DNA from: Thalassotalea eurytherma
Lineage (GTDB): Bacteria > Pseudomonadota > Gammaproteobacteria > Enterobacterales > Alteromonadaceae
NCBI RefSeq assembly: GCF_030161415.1
Contig: NZ_BSSU01000016.1
Coordinates: 1-64,000 of the forward strand
Reading direction: 5' to 3'
Length of the DNA stretch: 64,000 nt
Part shown: piece after piece, positions 30,476-38,100 of the stretch
How the letters are laid out: each line of letters begins with the position of its first letter
Numbering within the stretch: the first letter of the stretch is position 1
Program-made: the position numbers and the translations under genes
Notes under the pieces: generated by a model
Seen by the model: only the letters and a program-made list of their open reading frames with translations
Database searches by the model: none
What the model was told of the DNA's origin: nothing

Positions 30476-30484
30476 AATTTTACG

Positions 30485-30546
30485 TAACGCTACGTGCATG
30501 AAATATATTTTTACGACTATTCCCTAGTAGATTTCACGTAGCGTTA
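30485..30546. repeat. Imperfect long palindrome inside the left end
   Basis: TAACGCTACGTG (30485-30496) and its perfect complement CACGTAGCGTTA (30535-30546) enclose 38 nt, with the stem extendable by AAAT/ATTT after a 4-nt bulge. It lies 46 nt downstream of the stop of the membrane-protein gene. There is no T-run on either side, so it is not a standard terminator. Confidence 0.6.
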
Positions 30547-30591
30547 ATTTTATGTCTGCGATTAAATGCCAATTATTGTTTAAAGAAAATA

Positions 30592-31089
30592 TCACTTTAA
30601 ATATTTTTCAACTTCTTTTAGCGTTAAGCCATAGTTAACTTTATTTCTTACAGTCTTATTCCAATAGTTTTGAATTAGTTCGTGACTTCTAACTGTTGCG
30701 CTAATTCCATGTGCCCAATTACGCCAAATCTCTAAAGAAATTCTACCTTTTTTAAAATAAAAGTATTCTTCAACACACAAAGAAAAATACTCATCAAGTA
30801 TTTCTTTTTCATCATCTGTTAAGTCATTACCTTCATCCTTATTTAGAATGAGTTCGATTTTTGAAGCTAATTTAAAGTATCGACTATTAAAGCTAGAGAA
30901 AGCTTCTAGTTCTAATTTGTCTTCTTCCATACTTTGTTTTTGAACAAAGTATACGAATGAAATAATTGCTGTAATTATTGTTATTAGATTCTTTGTATCT
31001 AAATTTTCAATTAACAGTAATGGCGCTATAACTAAAGGAACTAGCCATACAATTTTCATTTTTATCAGTTTTATAATCTTTCTATGCAT
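30592..31089 (-). CDS. Hypothetical small membrane protein
   Basis: A 165-residue protein with a basic N-terminus, two short hydrophobic helices (about 13-27 and 33-50, the latter FVYFVQKQ at its end) and a charged helical C-terminal domain (about 55-165) rich in Glu, Lys, Tyr and Trp. I do not recognise a family. Similar two-helix proteins with a cytosolic tail occur as accessory or immunity-like genes in islands. It is AT-rich, even relative to the neighbouring core genes, which is consistent with transfer. It lies 45 bp downstream of the truncated hsdR on the same strand. Confidence 0.6.
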   Translation of the reverse strand: MHRKIIKLIKMKIVWLVPLVIAPLLLIENLDTKNLITIITAIISFVYFVQKQSMEEDKLELEAFSSFNSRYFKLASKIELILNKDEGNDLTDDEKEILDEYFSLCVEEYFYFKKGRISLEIWRNWAHGISATVRSHELIQNYWNKTVRNKVNYGLTLKEVEKYLK

Positions 31090-31133
31090 TTTATTTAGTT
31101 TTGTAACTCAAACATTAATAACCGCCCTGCTTT

Positions 31134-32279
31134 TTATAATCCTACACTGCGCTGAATACTCTGCGTCCACGACGTGTTAAATGCGTTGTCTCCAGCGTAT
31201 AATTTATACAGCTCTAACTCATCTCTACGCCTTGCTAACATCACTTCTTTTAATATTTTTTGAAAGGCTAACTCACGGTTATGTGGGTCGGGATTATCTT
31301 TGCATTTCGCTTCAAAATCAGGGTGAGTTTCAACACCATTAACAATATTAATAAACTTAACCTTTTGCTCCTCAGGTGTTGCACTCCAGCCTTGAAACCA
31401 TCTTTCGTTAAAGTTTTTAATGATTTCGTCTAGTGGATCTTTTTCATCATCACCGCCGTGAGCACCACGAGGGTTTGGGTTTTGAGGATCTAATTCCGTT
31501 TCCCCATCATCTAAGCCAATGCCGTAATTTAGTTTTACGCGCTGTAAGCCGTAAGAGCTTAAATCTACGGAATCTAACAATGCATCAAGCTTCTCTGAAT
31601 CAGGATCTTTAACGATTAACTTTGGAATTAAGAACTTAAGGAACCAAAATAACTTTTCCCAGGCAACAATTTCATAAGGCATGATTGAAGCCATCTGCCC
31701 GTAAATTTTCACAAATTGTTTAGCTTTGATCTTAAAATCGACTTTATCATCATCTTCTAGCTCTAACTCAAAATTAAAACGGTTTGCCGCAGTATCAATT
31801 ATTGGGCTTAAGGTTTGAGCGTCTTCATTATCAAAATAGCGTTTAACAAAATCTTCAACCTCGTACCATTCATAAACGCCAATATCATCCATTGCATCTT
31901 TTAGCTCGTGTAATACATTTACATCGGTTGCTTCAGATAAAGTCGTTGAAGTATAAAATGGGTCAAATGCCGTTTTTATTTCATCAACACTATTAAAGAA
32001 ATCAAGTACAAATAAGTCCTCAGTCTTTTTACCAAGCTTAGGTGCCGAACGGTTTAAGCGAGATAATGTTTGCACACAAAGCACACTCGCTAACTTTTTA
32101 TCTACGTACATAGAACAAAGCTTTGGCTGATCAAAACCCGTTAGGTATTTTGATAAGTTTATAGAACTGAGCCAAGATTGATGAACGACATCAAATGAAA
32201 GTGACTGGTATTGGTCAAATAATGCTGTTGAGTTTTCACTATAAAACGAGATATTTTTATTATTACTGTGCTCTTCCAC
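31134..32279 (-). pseudogene. Truncated type I restriction endonuclease subunit R (HsdR), C-terminal part only
   Basis: A 381-residue product that starts within the helicase core: KYLTGFDQP (44-52, motif V region), MYVDKKL and QTLSRLNR (70-77, motif VI), then LFVLDFFNS and the long C-terminal helical domain that binds the methylase core in HsdR proteins. The PD-(D/E)xK nuclease domain, Walker A and Walker B, roughly the first 600 residues, are missing. The first 38 or so residues look unrelated, so a deletion probably joined foreign sequence to the hsdR 3' end. No hsdM or hsdS lies nearby. It cannot act as a restriction motor. Confidence 0.8.
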
Positions 32280-32449
32280 TGACGGTTCTCGTTTGTATAT
32301 TTTAGTTGATAGGCTTTATACGTGAGTCATCTTAAGACTAAATTTTATTGCTGTAAATACGGTAATGAGGTTATCAGACGTTATAGGTTTTAATATTCGA
32401 ACTTGGTAGTATCATTGATATAAACCCTACGCTTTTATGCAATTACCTT

Positions 32450-32794
32450 ATGAAAATTTTATTCCTATGCACTGCTAACATCCAGCGCTCTAGAACTGCT
32501 GAGGACCACTTTCGTGAAAATTACCCAGAGCACAGCTATAAATCAGCGGGTCTGAGTGATAAGTATTGTAAGCAGCACGGCACAACAATTTGTACTACAA
32601 CGTTATTAGATTGGGCAGACAAGGTATTTGCTATGGAGACCATGCATTTACAAAGAATTGAAGAGTATGCCGGCAAACATTACCTAGACAAGGTTGAGAA
32701 TTTAACAATAGAAGATGTTTATCAATACATGCAATCTGACTTGGTTAAAATACTTGATACACATGAAAAGCTTCAGTTCCTTAAACCTAACTAA
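32450..32794 (+). CDS. Predicted protein-tyrosine phosphatase (COG4551-like, low-molecular-weight type)
   Basis: A 114-residue protein opening with a beta-strand and P-loop, FLCTANIQRSRTAE. Cys7-x5-Arg13-Ser fits the low-molecular-weight phosphatase signature C-x5-R-S. NLTIEDVYQYM near the C-terminus may supply the general-acid Asp, as in the COG4551 family. These stand-alone cytosolic proteins are common in accessory islands and their substrates are unknown. The 3' end overlaps the convergent 76-residue gene by 8 bp. Confidence 0.8.
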   Translation: MKILFLCTANIQRSRTAEDHFRENYPEHSYKSAGLSDKYCKQHGTTICTTTLLDWADKVFAMETMHLQRIEEYAGKHYLDKVENLTIEDVYQYMQSDLVKILDTHEKLQFLKPN

Positions 32795-33017
32795 AATCGC
32801 CAGTATCTGAACGAGTTAACAATTCTCTAATTCTATCTCCATCGTCACCTGATTCAAGTAACTCAATGGCTGACTTTCCGAATAGAAATGGGCGCTGTAT
32901 GTGTACCCAAGTAACGATACGTTCATGCTGTTTTAACATTCTCATTAAATGTTGATAGATATCATCAGGTATACCATCAATCCCTTCTTTACTTTGTTCA
33001 TTCATGTCGCTCTCCAA
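32787..33017 (-). CDS. Small protein resembling the MbcA/ParS antitoxin toxin-binding domain
   Basis: A 76-residue protein whose C-terminal part (HIQRPFLFGKSAIELLESGD, then RIRELL) matches the pattern of the Xre/MbcA/ParS toxin-binding domain (W..P...L.G..P.ELL..G). The usual N-terminal helix-turn-helix is not evident, and no RES-domain toxin lies next to it. It may be an orphan or a stand-alone regulator. An ATG five codons downstream (33005) is an alternative start. It is convergent with the phosphatase gene. Confidence 0.65.
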   Translation of the reverse strand: MESDMNEQSKEGIDGIPDDIYQHLMRMLKQHERIVTWVHIQRPFLFGKSAIELLESGDDGDRIRELLTRSDTGDFS

Positions 33018-33168
33018 ATATTAAACTAAACATTTACGTACCACCAATCATCAACTGTAAATATATACAGCTACGTTCTAAAAGTACAGTTGAAACAAAG
33101 TAATTAAACGAGAGTTCAGGACACTATATTCTGAAACTCTCTATTTTCACCTGTGTTATTTATCAGTT

Positions 33169-34176
33169 TTACGTATCTTCGGGTTTAATGCCTGTCACAA
33201 TAAATTTGGTGTTGTGACCGATTGAATGTTTCGCTTCAAAGGTTAAAGAGACTAACGCTGGTAACTCTAGACCTTCTAGTTGTTCTAATACATTTTCGTG
33301 AACATCTCGTGTAGCCAATTCATTGCCACCGCTCGCTTTAAGAGTAAAATTCTTAGTGCTTGTGCTTTGAACTGGTTTTATAAAGAAAAGATGGCCAAGC
33401 GCAAATTGAGATTTATACCTCGGTGAGTACCCTTCTCCAAATTTATACCCCATTAAAAGTACTTTTCCTTCAGTCGGTGATTGCATTGCCTTTATTTTTG
33501 CATGACTTGAGTGACTTTGGTTGATGATATCCACCTTGTCTGTTATCTCAGCTTTTAAATGCTTTTCATCACCACTAATAAATCTTCGCGGCGCTTCATA
33601 TAGCGTTGCTATGATAATCTCATCGTAACTGCTTGTGCGAGGTAACATTGATAAATCAATTTCTATCATTTTTCTGTTAGATAGCGCCTGTAATTCAGAT
33701 TTCTCTTCATCAACAGCGTGAGTTACAAGTATTTCAATATCCAAAGGCTCCCCACCTTCAGTAATTGCGGAAACATCAGGTTGGTAGCCTTCAAGTGGTT
33801 TCTCAATTTCAACCTGGTTTAAATGAGTGATGCTTTGTTTTATGTAAGTAGAGTTTTGGTGATTAATACCTAGTGAGTCTTCTAGTTCATAGTTGTCAAA
33901 GTGTGATGGCATTAATACCTTCTCATGCTCTTTTATCACTTGCTTTGCCAGTAGGTGTAATGCTGTTTCAGGGCCATGCTGACAATCATCACTTTCGTAA
34001 TGAGCAAAATGATGTTGACGTATGCTTCCTTTTTTAGCGACTAGGCGTGAATTACAGTGTGGGCAAAAACAGCCACAATCGAGCCCCTGTTCAACATCAT
34101 TAACTGATACGATTTTCTCGTCCTTTAATCCAAATAGTAGTTCTACATTTTGTGATTCAACAGATTGATTGTTCAT
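33169..34176 (-). CDS. CoiA-like protein (zinc-finger plus nuclease-like domain)
   Basis: A 335-residue protein with an N-terminal zinc-ribbon-like block CGCFCPHCNSRLVAKKG (about 29-45) and HHFAH (about 54-58), the pattern that opens competence protein CoiA-like families. A region with EGYQPDVSAI and EPLDIEILVTHAVDE (about 130-155) follows and could be a PD-(D/E)xK-like core (Asp, then Glu-Ile-Glu). The C-terminal 150 residues are unfamiliar. CoiA-like proteins occur in competence loci and in mobile or defence islands. It is divergent from the membrane zinc-ribbon gene at 34297. Confidence 0.65.
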   Translation of the reverse strand: MNNQSVESQNVELLFGLKDEKIVSVNDVEQGLDCGCFCPHCNSRLVAKKGSIRQHHFAHYESDDCQHGPETALHLLAKQVIKEHEKVLMPSHFDNYELEDSLGINHQNSTYIKQSITHLNQVEIEKPLEGYQPDVSAITEGGEPLDIEILVTHAVDEEKSELQALSNRKMIEIDLSMLPRTSSYDEIIIATLYEAPRRFISGDEKHLKAEITDKVDIINQSHSSHAKIKAMQSPTEGKVLLMGYKFGEGYSPRYKSQFALGHLFFIKPVQSTSTKNFTLKASGGNELATRDVHENVLEQLEGLELPALVSLTFEAKHSIGHNTKFIVTGIKPEDT

Positions 34177-34296
34177 TAGTTTATCTCCAATATTTAAAAT
34201 AATAGTGGCGGTTACTCCGCTCGAAGTGGATAATCAACCAGAACAAAAAATTAATCGTGAAATTCCAGAAATACCGGAAAATGGAACTAGTAAGTT

Positions 34297-35241
34297 ATGG
34301 AAAACAATAAGATTTCTTATTTAAGTAATGCAGTAGAGTTTTTAGAGGACGAGATAAATAACCAGGATGTTGAAGCGTTTTATCGTGCCTGCATCACACA
34401 CTTAAGTAAAAATGAACGACTAGAAAAGCCTAAGTTAAGAAACTTTTATTCAGGTAAAGAGAAGTCAGAAAAGACTTACGGAAATTACATGGATAAGTTA
34501 ATTCATCTGCTCGATAAATTTCAAGAAGAAATACAGAGTAGAAATGCTGAATTAGCTTTAACCAAAAGACCCATTATTAAAACACATATTGGTGGTGGCT
34601 CTGGTAATCCAACTTATTACTACATCGATTTTGAGGACTGGGAAACACCCCCTTCATTTAATCAAAATACTGGACTCCAAAAAACTGAAACCATCAGTCA
34701 AGACATCATCTACAGAACGAAGACACTAAAACGTACACCTTGGTATTTAAAATTTGCGGCGAAGTTTTTTGCTAAAACAAGACAACGACAAGCATTTTTA
34801 TTAGCAGTATTGATATATTTCATCGCTGCACCGATTGCACTTGGCTTTTTGATGCAATTGATCCCGTTAACTTATTGGGGACTTCTGGTATTAGGTTACT
34901 TTTTACTATTCAACCCTGTCTGGAATGTTATTAAACTGGCAACACATAAAATTGCCTTAATAGAACATGTTTTTCAACCTATTGGCGCTGTTTGTATCTC
35001 TAAGGTAAAAAACGTAAAAGACTCAGATAGTTTTTTAGATATTGAACGGGAGATTTTATCAGTCGTCGTTGATGGCACTTGCCCAATTTGTAACCACAAA
35101 TACAATCTTAAGAACTCAGTTCAACTTGAAAGCCAGTCGTTATTTAACCGGCGTATCATAGGTAAATGCTTAAACAACCCTAAAGAGCATAGGTTTACTT
35201 TTGATAAGGATTTAATGACTGGAACCTCGTTAAATACTTAG
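34297..35241 (+). CDS. Unrecognised membrane protein with C-terminal zinc-ribbon-like domain
   Basis: A 314-residue protein with a charged helical N-terminal region (about 1-100), a Gly-rich turn IGGGSGNPTYYY, two adjacent hydrophobic helices (about 168-190 and 194-212) and a C-terminal domain with CPICNHKYNL (about 266) and a later Cys-Leu-Asn-Asn-Pro-x-x-His pattern, possibly a zinc site. I recognise no family. The layout of cytosolic sensor-like N-terminus, two helices and soluble C-terminus resembles membrane effectors of defence loci, but that is inference. It is divergent from the CoiA-like gene with a 120-bp shared promoter region. Confidence 0.65.
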   Translation: MENNKISYLSNAVEFLEDEINNQDVEAFYRACITHLSKNERLEKPKLRNFYSGKEKSEKTYGNYMDKLIHLLDKFQEEIQSRNAELALTKRPIIKTHIGGGSGNPTYYYIDFEDWETPPSFNQNTGLQKTETISQDIIYRTKTLKRTPWYLKFAAKFFAKTRQRQAFLLAVLIYFIAAPIALGFLMQLIPLTYWGLLVLGYFLLFNPVWNVIKLATHKIALIEHVFQPIGAVCISKVKNVKDSDSFLDIEREILSVVVDGTCPICNHKYNLKNSVQLESQSLFNRRIIGKCLNNPKEHRFTFDKDLMTGTSLNT

Positions 35242-35303
35242 GTTTTAGTGAGGTGCCAACCATTTTAAAAAACACATTCATAAACTCGCAAATGTAAACC
35301 GCT

Positions 35304-36626
35304 TTAGCTGTTTTTCCTTAAGAGGTTTTCAAGCTTTTTCTTCGATGCCTCATCATCTAATGACAATGCTTTATATTCGTCAATCAGTTTTGTTAATCCT
35401 GGGTTTTTCTCACCACGAAAATACTCAAGGTTACGCTCTATTTTCTTTAAGATTTTGCTTAAGCTAACATCATCCATCAATGGAGCATCTTCTTTACCTA
35501 CAAACAGATTGTTATCTTGTGGGAAGTTAACAAAATAACGTAAGCCACGCTTACCTTCACCTGATGGATAAAGTAAGCCATTATCAACCAATGATTTTAA
35601 ATCCCTTGTAGCGGTTGCTGGTGGCGCACCAGTAATCGCTCGATATTTCTCATTGGTTAAACCATCACGCACAAAGCCATCAGCGCCTACTGTGAAGATT
35701 TTTTTCATCACCTTATCTTGGCGTTGGTTGAGCTTGACCTCTCCATATTCCGCCCAAAACTTTGATTTTTGCAATACAAATTCAACAGACTCAAGTGACT
35801 TATCTTGCGAGGTTTTCACTAGCTCAACAAACCAGGCTATCCACTCATTTATTTGCAAACTGGAATTGGTGTTTCTAAGTTGCTGGTAATACTCCATACG
35901 ATGAGCATTTATCATGCTCGACATACTAAAAAGTGGTGGTTTCGAAAAATCTTGAAATAAGGCATGCTCAGCAATCGCTCTACCTACTCGGCCATTACCG
36001 TCTTGAAACGGGTGAATAGCAACAAACCATAAATGAGCAATTGCAGCTTTTATCGGTCCTGAACAATTGGCGTTGTTATACCACTGTATAAACGCATCCA
36101 TTTCCCGTTCAACCTCAAAGCGATTATTACCTGGTGCTTTGTATATGATTTCACTGTCACCGTATAAATCTTCTCTTATGACATCTATGGACGAGTCACG
36201 ATAATCACCTTTAGTGATTGGATTTACATAATAATCTTCACTGCCGTGTAGTAGCAGCGTGTGCCAATGGCACAGTAAGGTTTTAGACATGGCGCTTTTA
36301 ATGCTTTTACGCACATCAACTAACATTGCAGCAATGCCTTTTTCTTTGGGAAAGTAACCACCACGCTCCGGTTCTTTTAATCCAAGAAAACGTGCAACTG
36401 ATGAGCGCACTTCCTCACGGTTAAGATTTTCACCTTCGATAGCGCTAGTGCTTAATGCTTCTTCTACCAGTAAATGAACAAAGGCAGCGTTATGGTCATT
36501 TGTGGGAATTTGAGATAATGCCCCCTCAATGCTGTAGGCCTTTTTCGAATACTCGCTGACACTCGACTCAAAGCGCGCCGCATCATAATCAAATTGAGGC
36601 CAGTTTGTATGTTGCCAGTGATACAT
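35304..36626 (-). CDS. Fic-family protein with N-terminal inhibitory helix and C-terminal winged helix
   Basis: A 440-residue Fic protein. The catalytic motif HPFQDGNGRVGR (205-216) is complete, so AMP-transferase (or deAMPylase) activity is plausible. TSAIEG (60-65) fits the (S/T)xxxE(G/N) inhibitory motif placed N-terminal to Fic (class II). The C-terminal region (about 290-360) reads like a winged helix (TNEKYRAITGAPPATATRDLKSLVDNGLL, as short segments), typical of Fic/DUF4172-type regulators. An operator-like palindrome sits just upstream. It is the last clear gene before the right end of the element. Confidence 0.88.
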   Translation of the reverse strand: MYHWQHTNWPQFDYDAARFESSVSEYSKKAYSIEGALSQIPTNDHNAAFVHLLVEEALSTSAIEGENLNREEVRSSVARFLGLKEPERGGYFPKEKGIAAMLVDVRKSIKSAMSKTLLCHWHTLLLHGSEDYYVNPITKGDYRDSSIDVIREDLYGDSEIIYKAPGNNRFEVEREMDAFIQWYNNANCSGPIKAAIAHLWFVAIHPFQDGNGRVGRAIAEHALFQDFSKPPLFSMSSMINAHRMEYYQQLRNTNSSLQINEWIAWFVELVKTSQDKSLESVEFVLQKSKFWAEYGEVKLNQRQDKVMKKIFTVGADGFVRDGLTNEKYRAITGAPPATATRDLKSLVDNGLLYPSGEGKRGLRYFVNFPQDNNLFVGKEDAPLMDDVSLSKILKKIERNLEYFRGEKNPGLTKLIDEYKALSLDDEASKKKLENLLRKNS

Positions 36627-36644
36627 ATGATTTAAATCCTTACT

Positions 36645-36730
36645 CGTTATAAATCACTTTATAACGTATTCTGATTTAAGAGTCCATGTTTTATAAATCA
36701 TTAATCTCATTATTTTGATTTATAAATTTT
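36645..36730. promoter_or_regulatory. Operator-like palindrome and repeats upstream of the Fic gene
   Basis: CGTTATAAA-tcac-TTTATAACG (36645-36666) is a perfect 9-bp-arm palindrome 19 bp upstream of the Fic start. The related sequence TTTATAAATCA recurs near 36689 and, inverted, near 36719. This spacing is what one expects for an autoregulated DNA-binding protein such as one with a C-terminal winged helix. Confidence 0.5.
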
Positions 36731-36747
36731 AGGGGGTTTAAATCATC

Positions 36748-36882
36748 TTAATAGTTTTTAGCAAACGGATGCATTTTCTGAAGCTCTTCTTTTAGTTCAC
36801 TAATGATTACGTAAGTATATTCTTGTGTAATGGATAAGGCAGCAGCCGAATTGTGAGTATATGAGAAATCATGTGACTGCAT
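36748..36882 (-). CDS. Small hypothetical open frame (44 codons), possibly the end of a decayed gene
   Basis: From an ATG at 36882 the frame encodes 44 residues ending EELQKMHPFAKNY. The same frame stays open, without a good start, back to a TAG at about 37017 inside the right-end repeat, giving some 88 codons of protein-like sequence. It could be the 3' remnant of a gene cut by rearrangement at the element's right end. No ribosome site or family was recognised. Confidence 0.25.
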   Translation of the reverse strand: MQSHDFSYTHNSAAALSITQEYTYVIISELKEELQKMHPFAKNY

Positions 36883-37010
36883 ATATGCGCTATTACAACT
36901 TAGAAAAGCTTTCAACTTGTGGACATTATTAGCATTTGTATATATTATATTTACACAAGTGCGATTCCTCGTAGCCCTTTCTGTGTATAGGTTTCTTTGA
37001 ACGATATTGA

Positions 37011-37037
37011 AGATCTAGTCGTTAACTTGCAAACGCT
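37011..37037 (-). repeat. Right subterminal repeat 1 of the accessory element
   Basis: A 27-bp segment holding the 18-bp end-motif (37012-37029) and the GCAAACGCT extension shared only with the left subterminal copy at 30449-30475. Confidence 0.8.
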
Positions 37038-37041
37038 ATGA

Positions 37042-37061
37042 AGATCTATCTGTTAGCTTGG
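37042..37061 (-). repeat. Right subterminal repeat 2 of the accessory element
   Basis: AGATCTATCTGTTAGCTTGG carries the 18-bp end-motif at 37043-37060, 31 bp from the previous copy. Dense spacing at the right end contrasts with 100-bp spacing at the left. Confidence 0.75.
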
Positions 37062-37119
37062 AAATAGTAAAAAAAGATCTTTGCAAAATCCACGTAACCT
37101 CTTGAATCTAAAAAGCCCA

Positions 37120-37146
37120 AGATCTACTTCTTAACTTGGATTAACA
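37120..37146 (-). repeat. Right terminal inverted repeat of the accessory element
   Basis: It ends GGATTAACA, carries the 18-bp end-motif at 37121-37138, and mirrors the left terminal repeat. The following AAAC repeats the AAAC before the left tip. Confidence 0.8.
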
Positions 37147-37193
37147 AAACCCTTTTTTCTAAGCTAGATAAATATCTTCAAAGAGCAATTACC

Positions 37194-37943
37194 CTATAGT
37201 AAATAATTGTCTAAAATCACTTGATACGTACCATTTTCAATGATTGTTTGCAGGCCCTCATTAAACGCCTCCATATGTTCTTTTTTCTTAAACCCGATTG
37301 AATACTCACGTTCTGGAAATAAGTAATGCATTTCAAACGCTGAATTAACGACATCGCTGCCATACTTTCGAACAAAGTATTTAAAAATATTTACATCCAA
37401 AATAATCACTTCGGTACGTCGAGAAAATAGCATGTCAAACTGCTGTTTTTGATTAGCAAGCTCACGGTAATCAACTGAGTAGGCTGCAATATCAGCAAAC
37501 TCATCACCTAAAAACTTTTTCGCATTTTGAAAGGCGATAATGCTATAAGCACTTAAATCCTTTAAAGACGCTAATTCAATATGGCTATCCGATAACGTTA
37601 CCGCAATATCCTGATAGTTAATATAGGGTTCTGAAACGTGCATGCTTGGGTATTTATACGAAGGAGGAACAGTAATTACACCGTCAACATTGCCACGTTG
37701 AAAGCCTGTAATATTTCGCCCTAAAGGCATAGAAACATAGTCAATATTCATATTCTGTGTAGCAAACGCTTCGCTAATGAGGTCAAGTTGCAAGCCAGTC
37801 TTAGAGTTTTCAAGAATGAAGGGAGGTTTAGGGAGCCCTGTGACTAATTCTAAGTCGTTAGGAGATCTTTCTTGAGCAGTCAACTGCCATGACAAACAGA
37901 AGAACCAAAATAAGGTAAAAATAATTCTCACGATACTATCCAT
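37194..37943 (-). CDS. Periplasmic solute-binding protein, SBP_bac_3-like
   Basis: A 249-residue secreted protein with a signal peptide (about 1-22). A lobe begins ELVTGLPKPPFILENSKTG, with later VDGVITVPPSYKYP and EYSIGFKKKEHMEAFNEGL, as in family 3 solute-binding proteins. No permease or ATPase genes adjoin, so it may be a stand-alone sensor or scavenging protein. It lies immediately outside the right end of the accessory element, which suggests it belongs to the ancestral chromosome. Confidence 0.8.
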   Translation of the reverse strand: MDSIVRIIFTLFWFFCLSWQLTAQERSPNDLELVTGLPKPPFILENSKTGLQLDLISEAFATQNMNIDYVSMPLGRNITGFQRGNVDGVITVPPSYKYPSMHVSEPYINYQDIAVTLSDSHIELASLKDLSAYSIIAFQNAKKFLGDEFADIAAYSVDYRELANQKQQFDMLFSRRTEVIILDVNIFKYFVRKYGSDVVNSAFEMHYLFPEREYSIGFKKKEHMEAFNEGLQTIIENGTYQVILDNYLL

Positions 37944-38100
37944 GTGTTTAGGTATAAAAGAAATTGACTTGGCTTACTTAGCCTGATTCTATATTGTTAA
38001 TAACAACCCTATAAATTCTAGCAAAGATTTTCAAACCTTTAGTTAAAATAAAGTTAAATCAATGTAAAGTTTGTAACAAAACATGGAAAACGTTTAAAAC

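Larger units (their letters stand above)
30349..37146. mobile_element. Accessory element with Tn7/TniA-like multi-repeat inverted ends, no transposase
   Basis: The left end begins TGTTAATCC and the right end closes GGATTAACA. The first 26 bp of the two ends match at 24 positions as inverted repeats. An 18-bp motif, GATCTA-N3-(G/C)TTA(A/G)(C/T)TTG, occurs twice at the left end (30357-30374, 30457-30474, inverted) and three times at the right (37012-37029, 37043-37060, 37121-37138). The outermost copies each stand 8 bp from the tip. AAAC directly precedes the left tip and directly follows the right tip, compatible with a short target duplication. Cargo: membrane protein, truncated hsdR, phosphatase, MbcA-like protein, CoiA-like protein, zinc-ribbon membrane protein and Fic. 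No DDE transposase, TnsC or recombinase is seen. Confidence 0.65.

Noticed and set aside
30485-30546. Integron attC site
   Set aside because: The TAAC...GCGTTA palindrome is suggestive, but neither outer box fits RYYYAAC or GTTRRRY, the spacer is not attC-like, and no integrase or cassette array is present.
30592-36626. Intact type I restriction-modification system
   Set aside because: No HsdM or HsdS is encoded and the HsdR frame lacks nuclease and Walker motifs.
30349-37146. Insertion at a tRNA by a tyrosine recombinase (classic genomic island)
   Set aside because: No tRNA gene adjoins either end, no integrase is present, and the ends are inverted, not direct, repeats.
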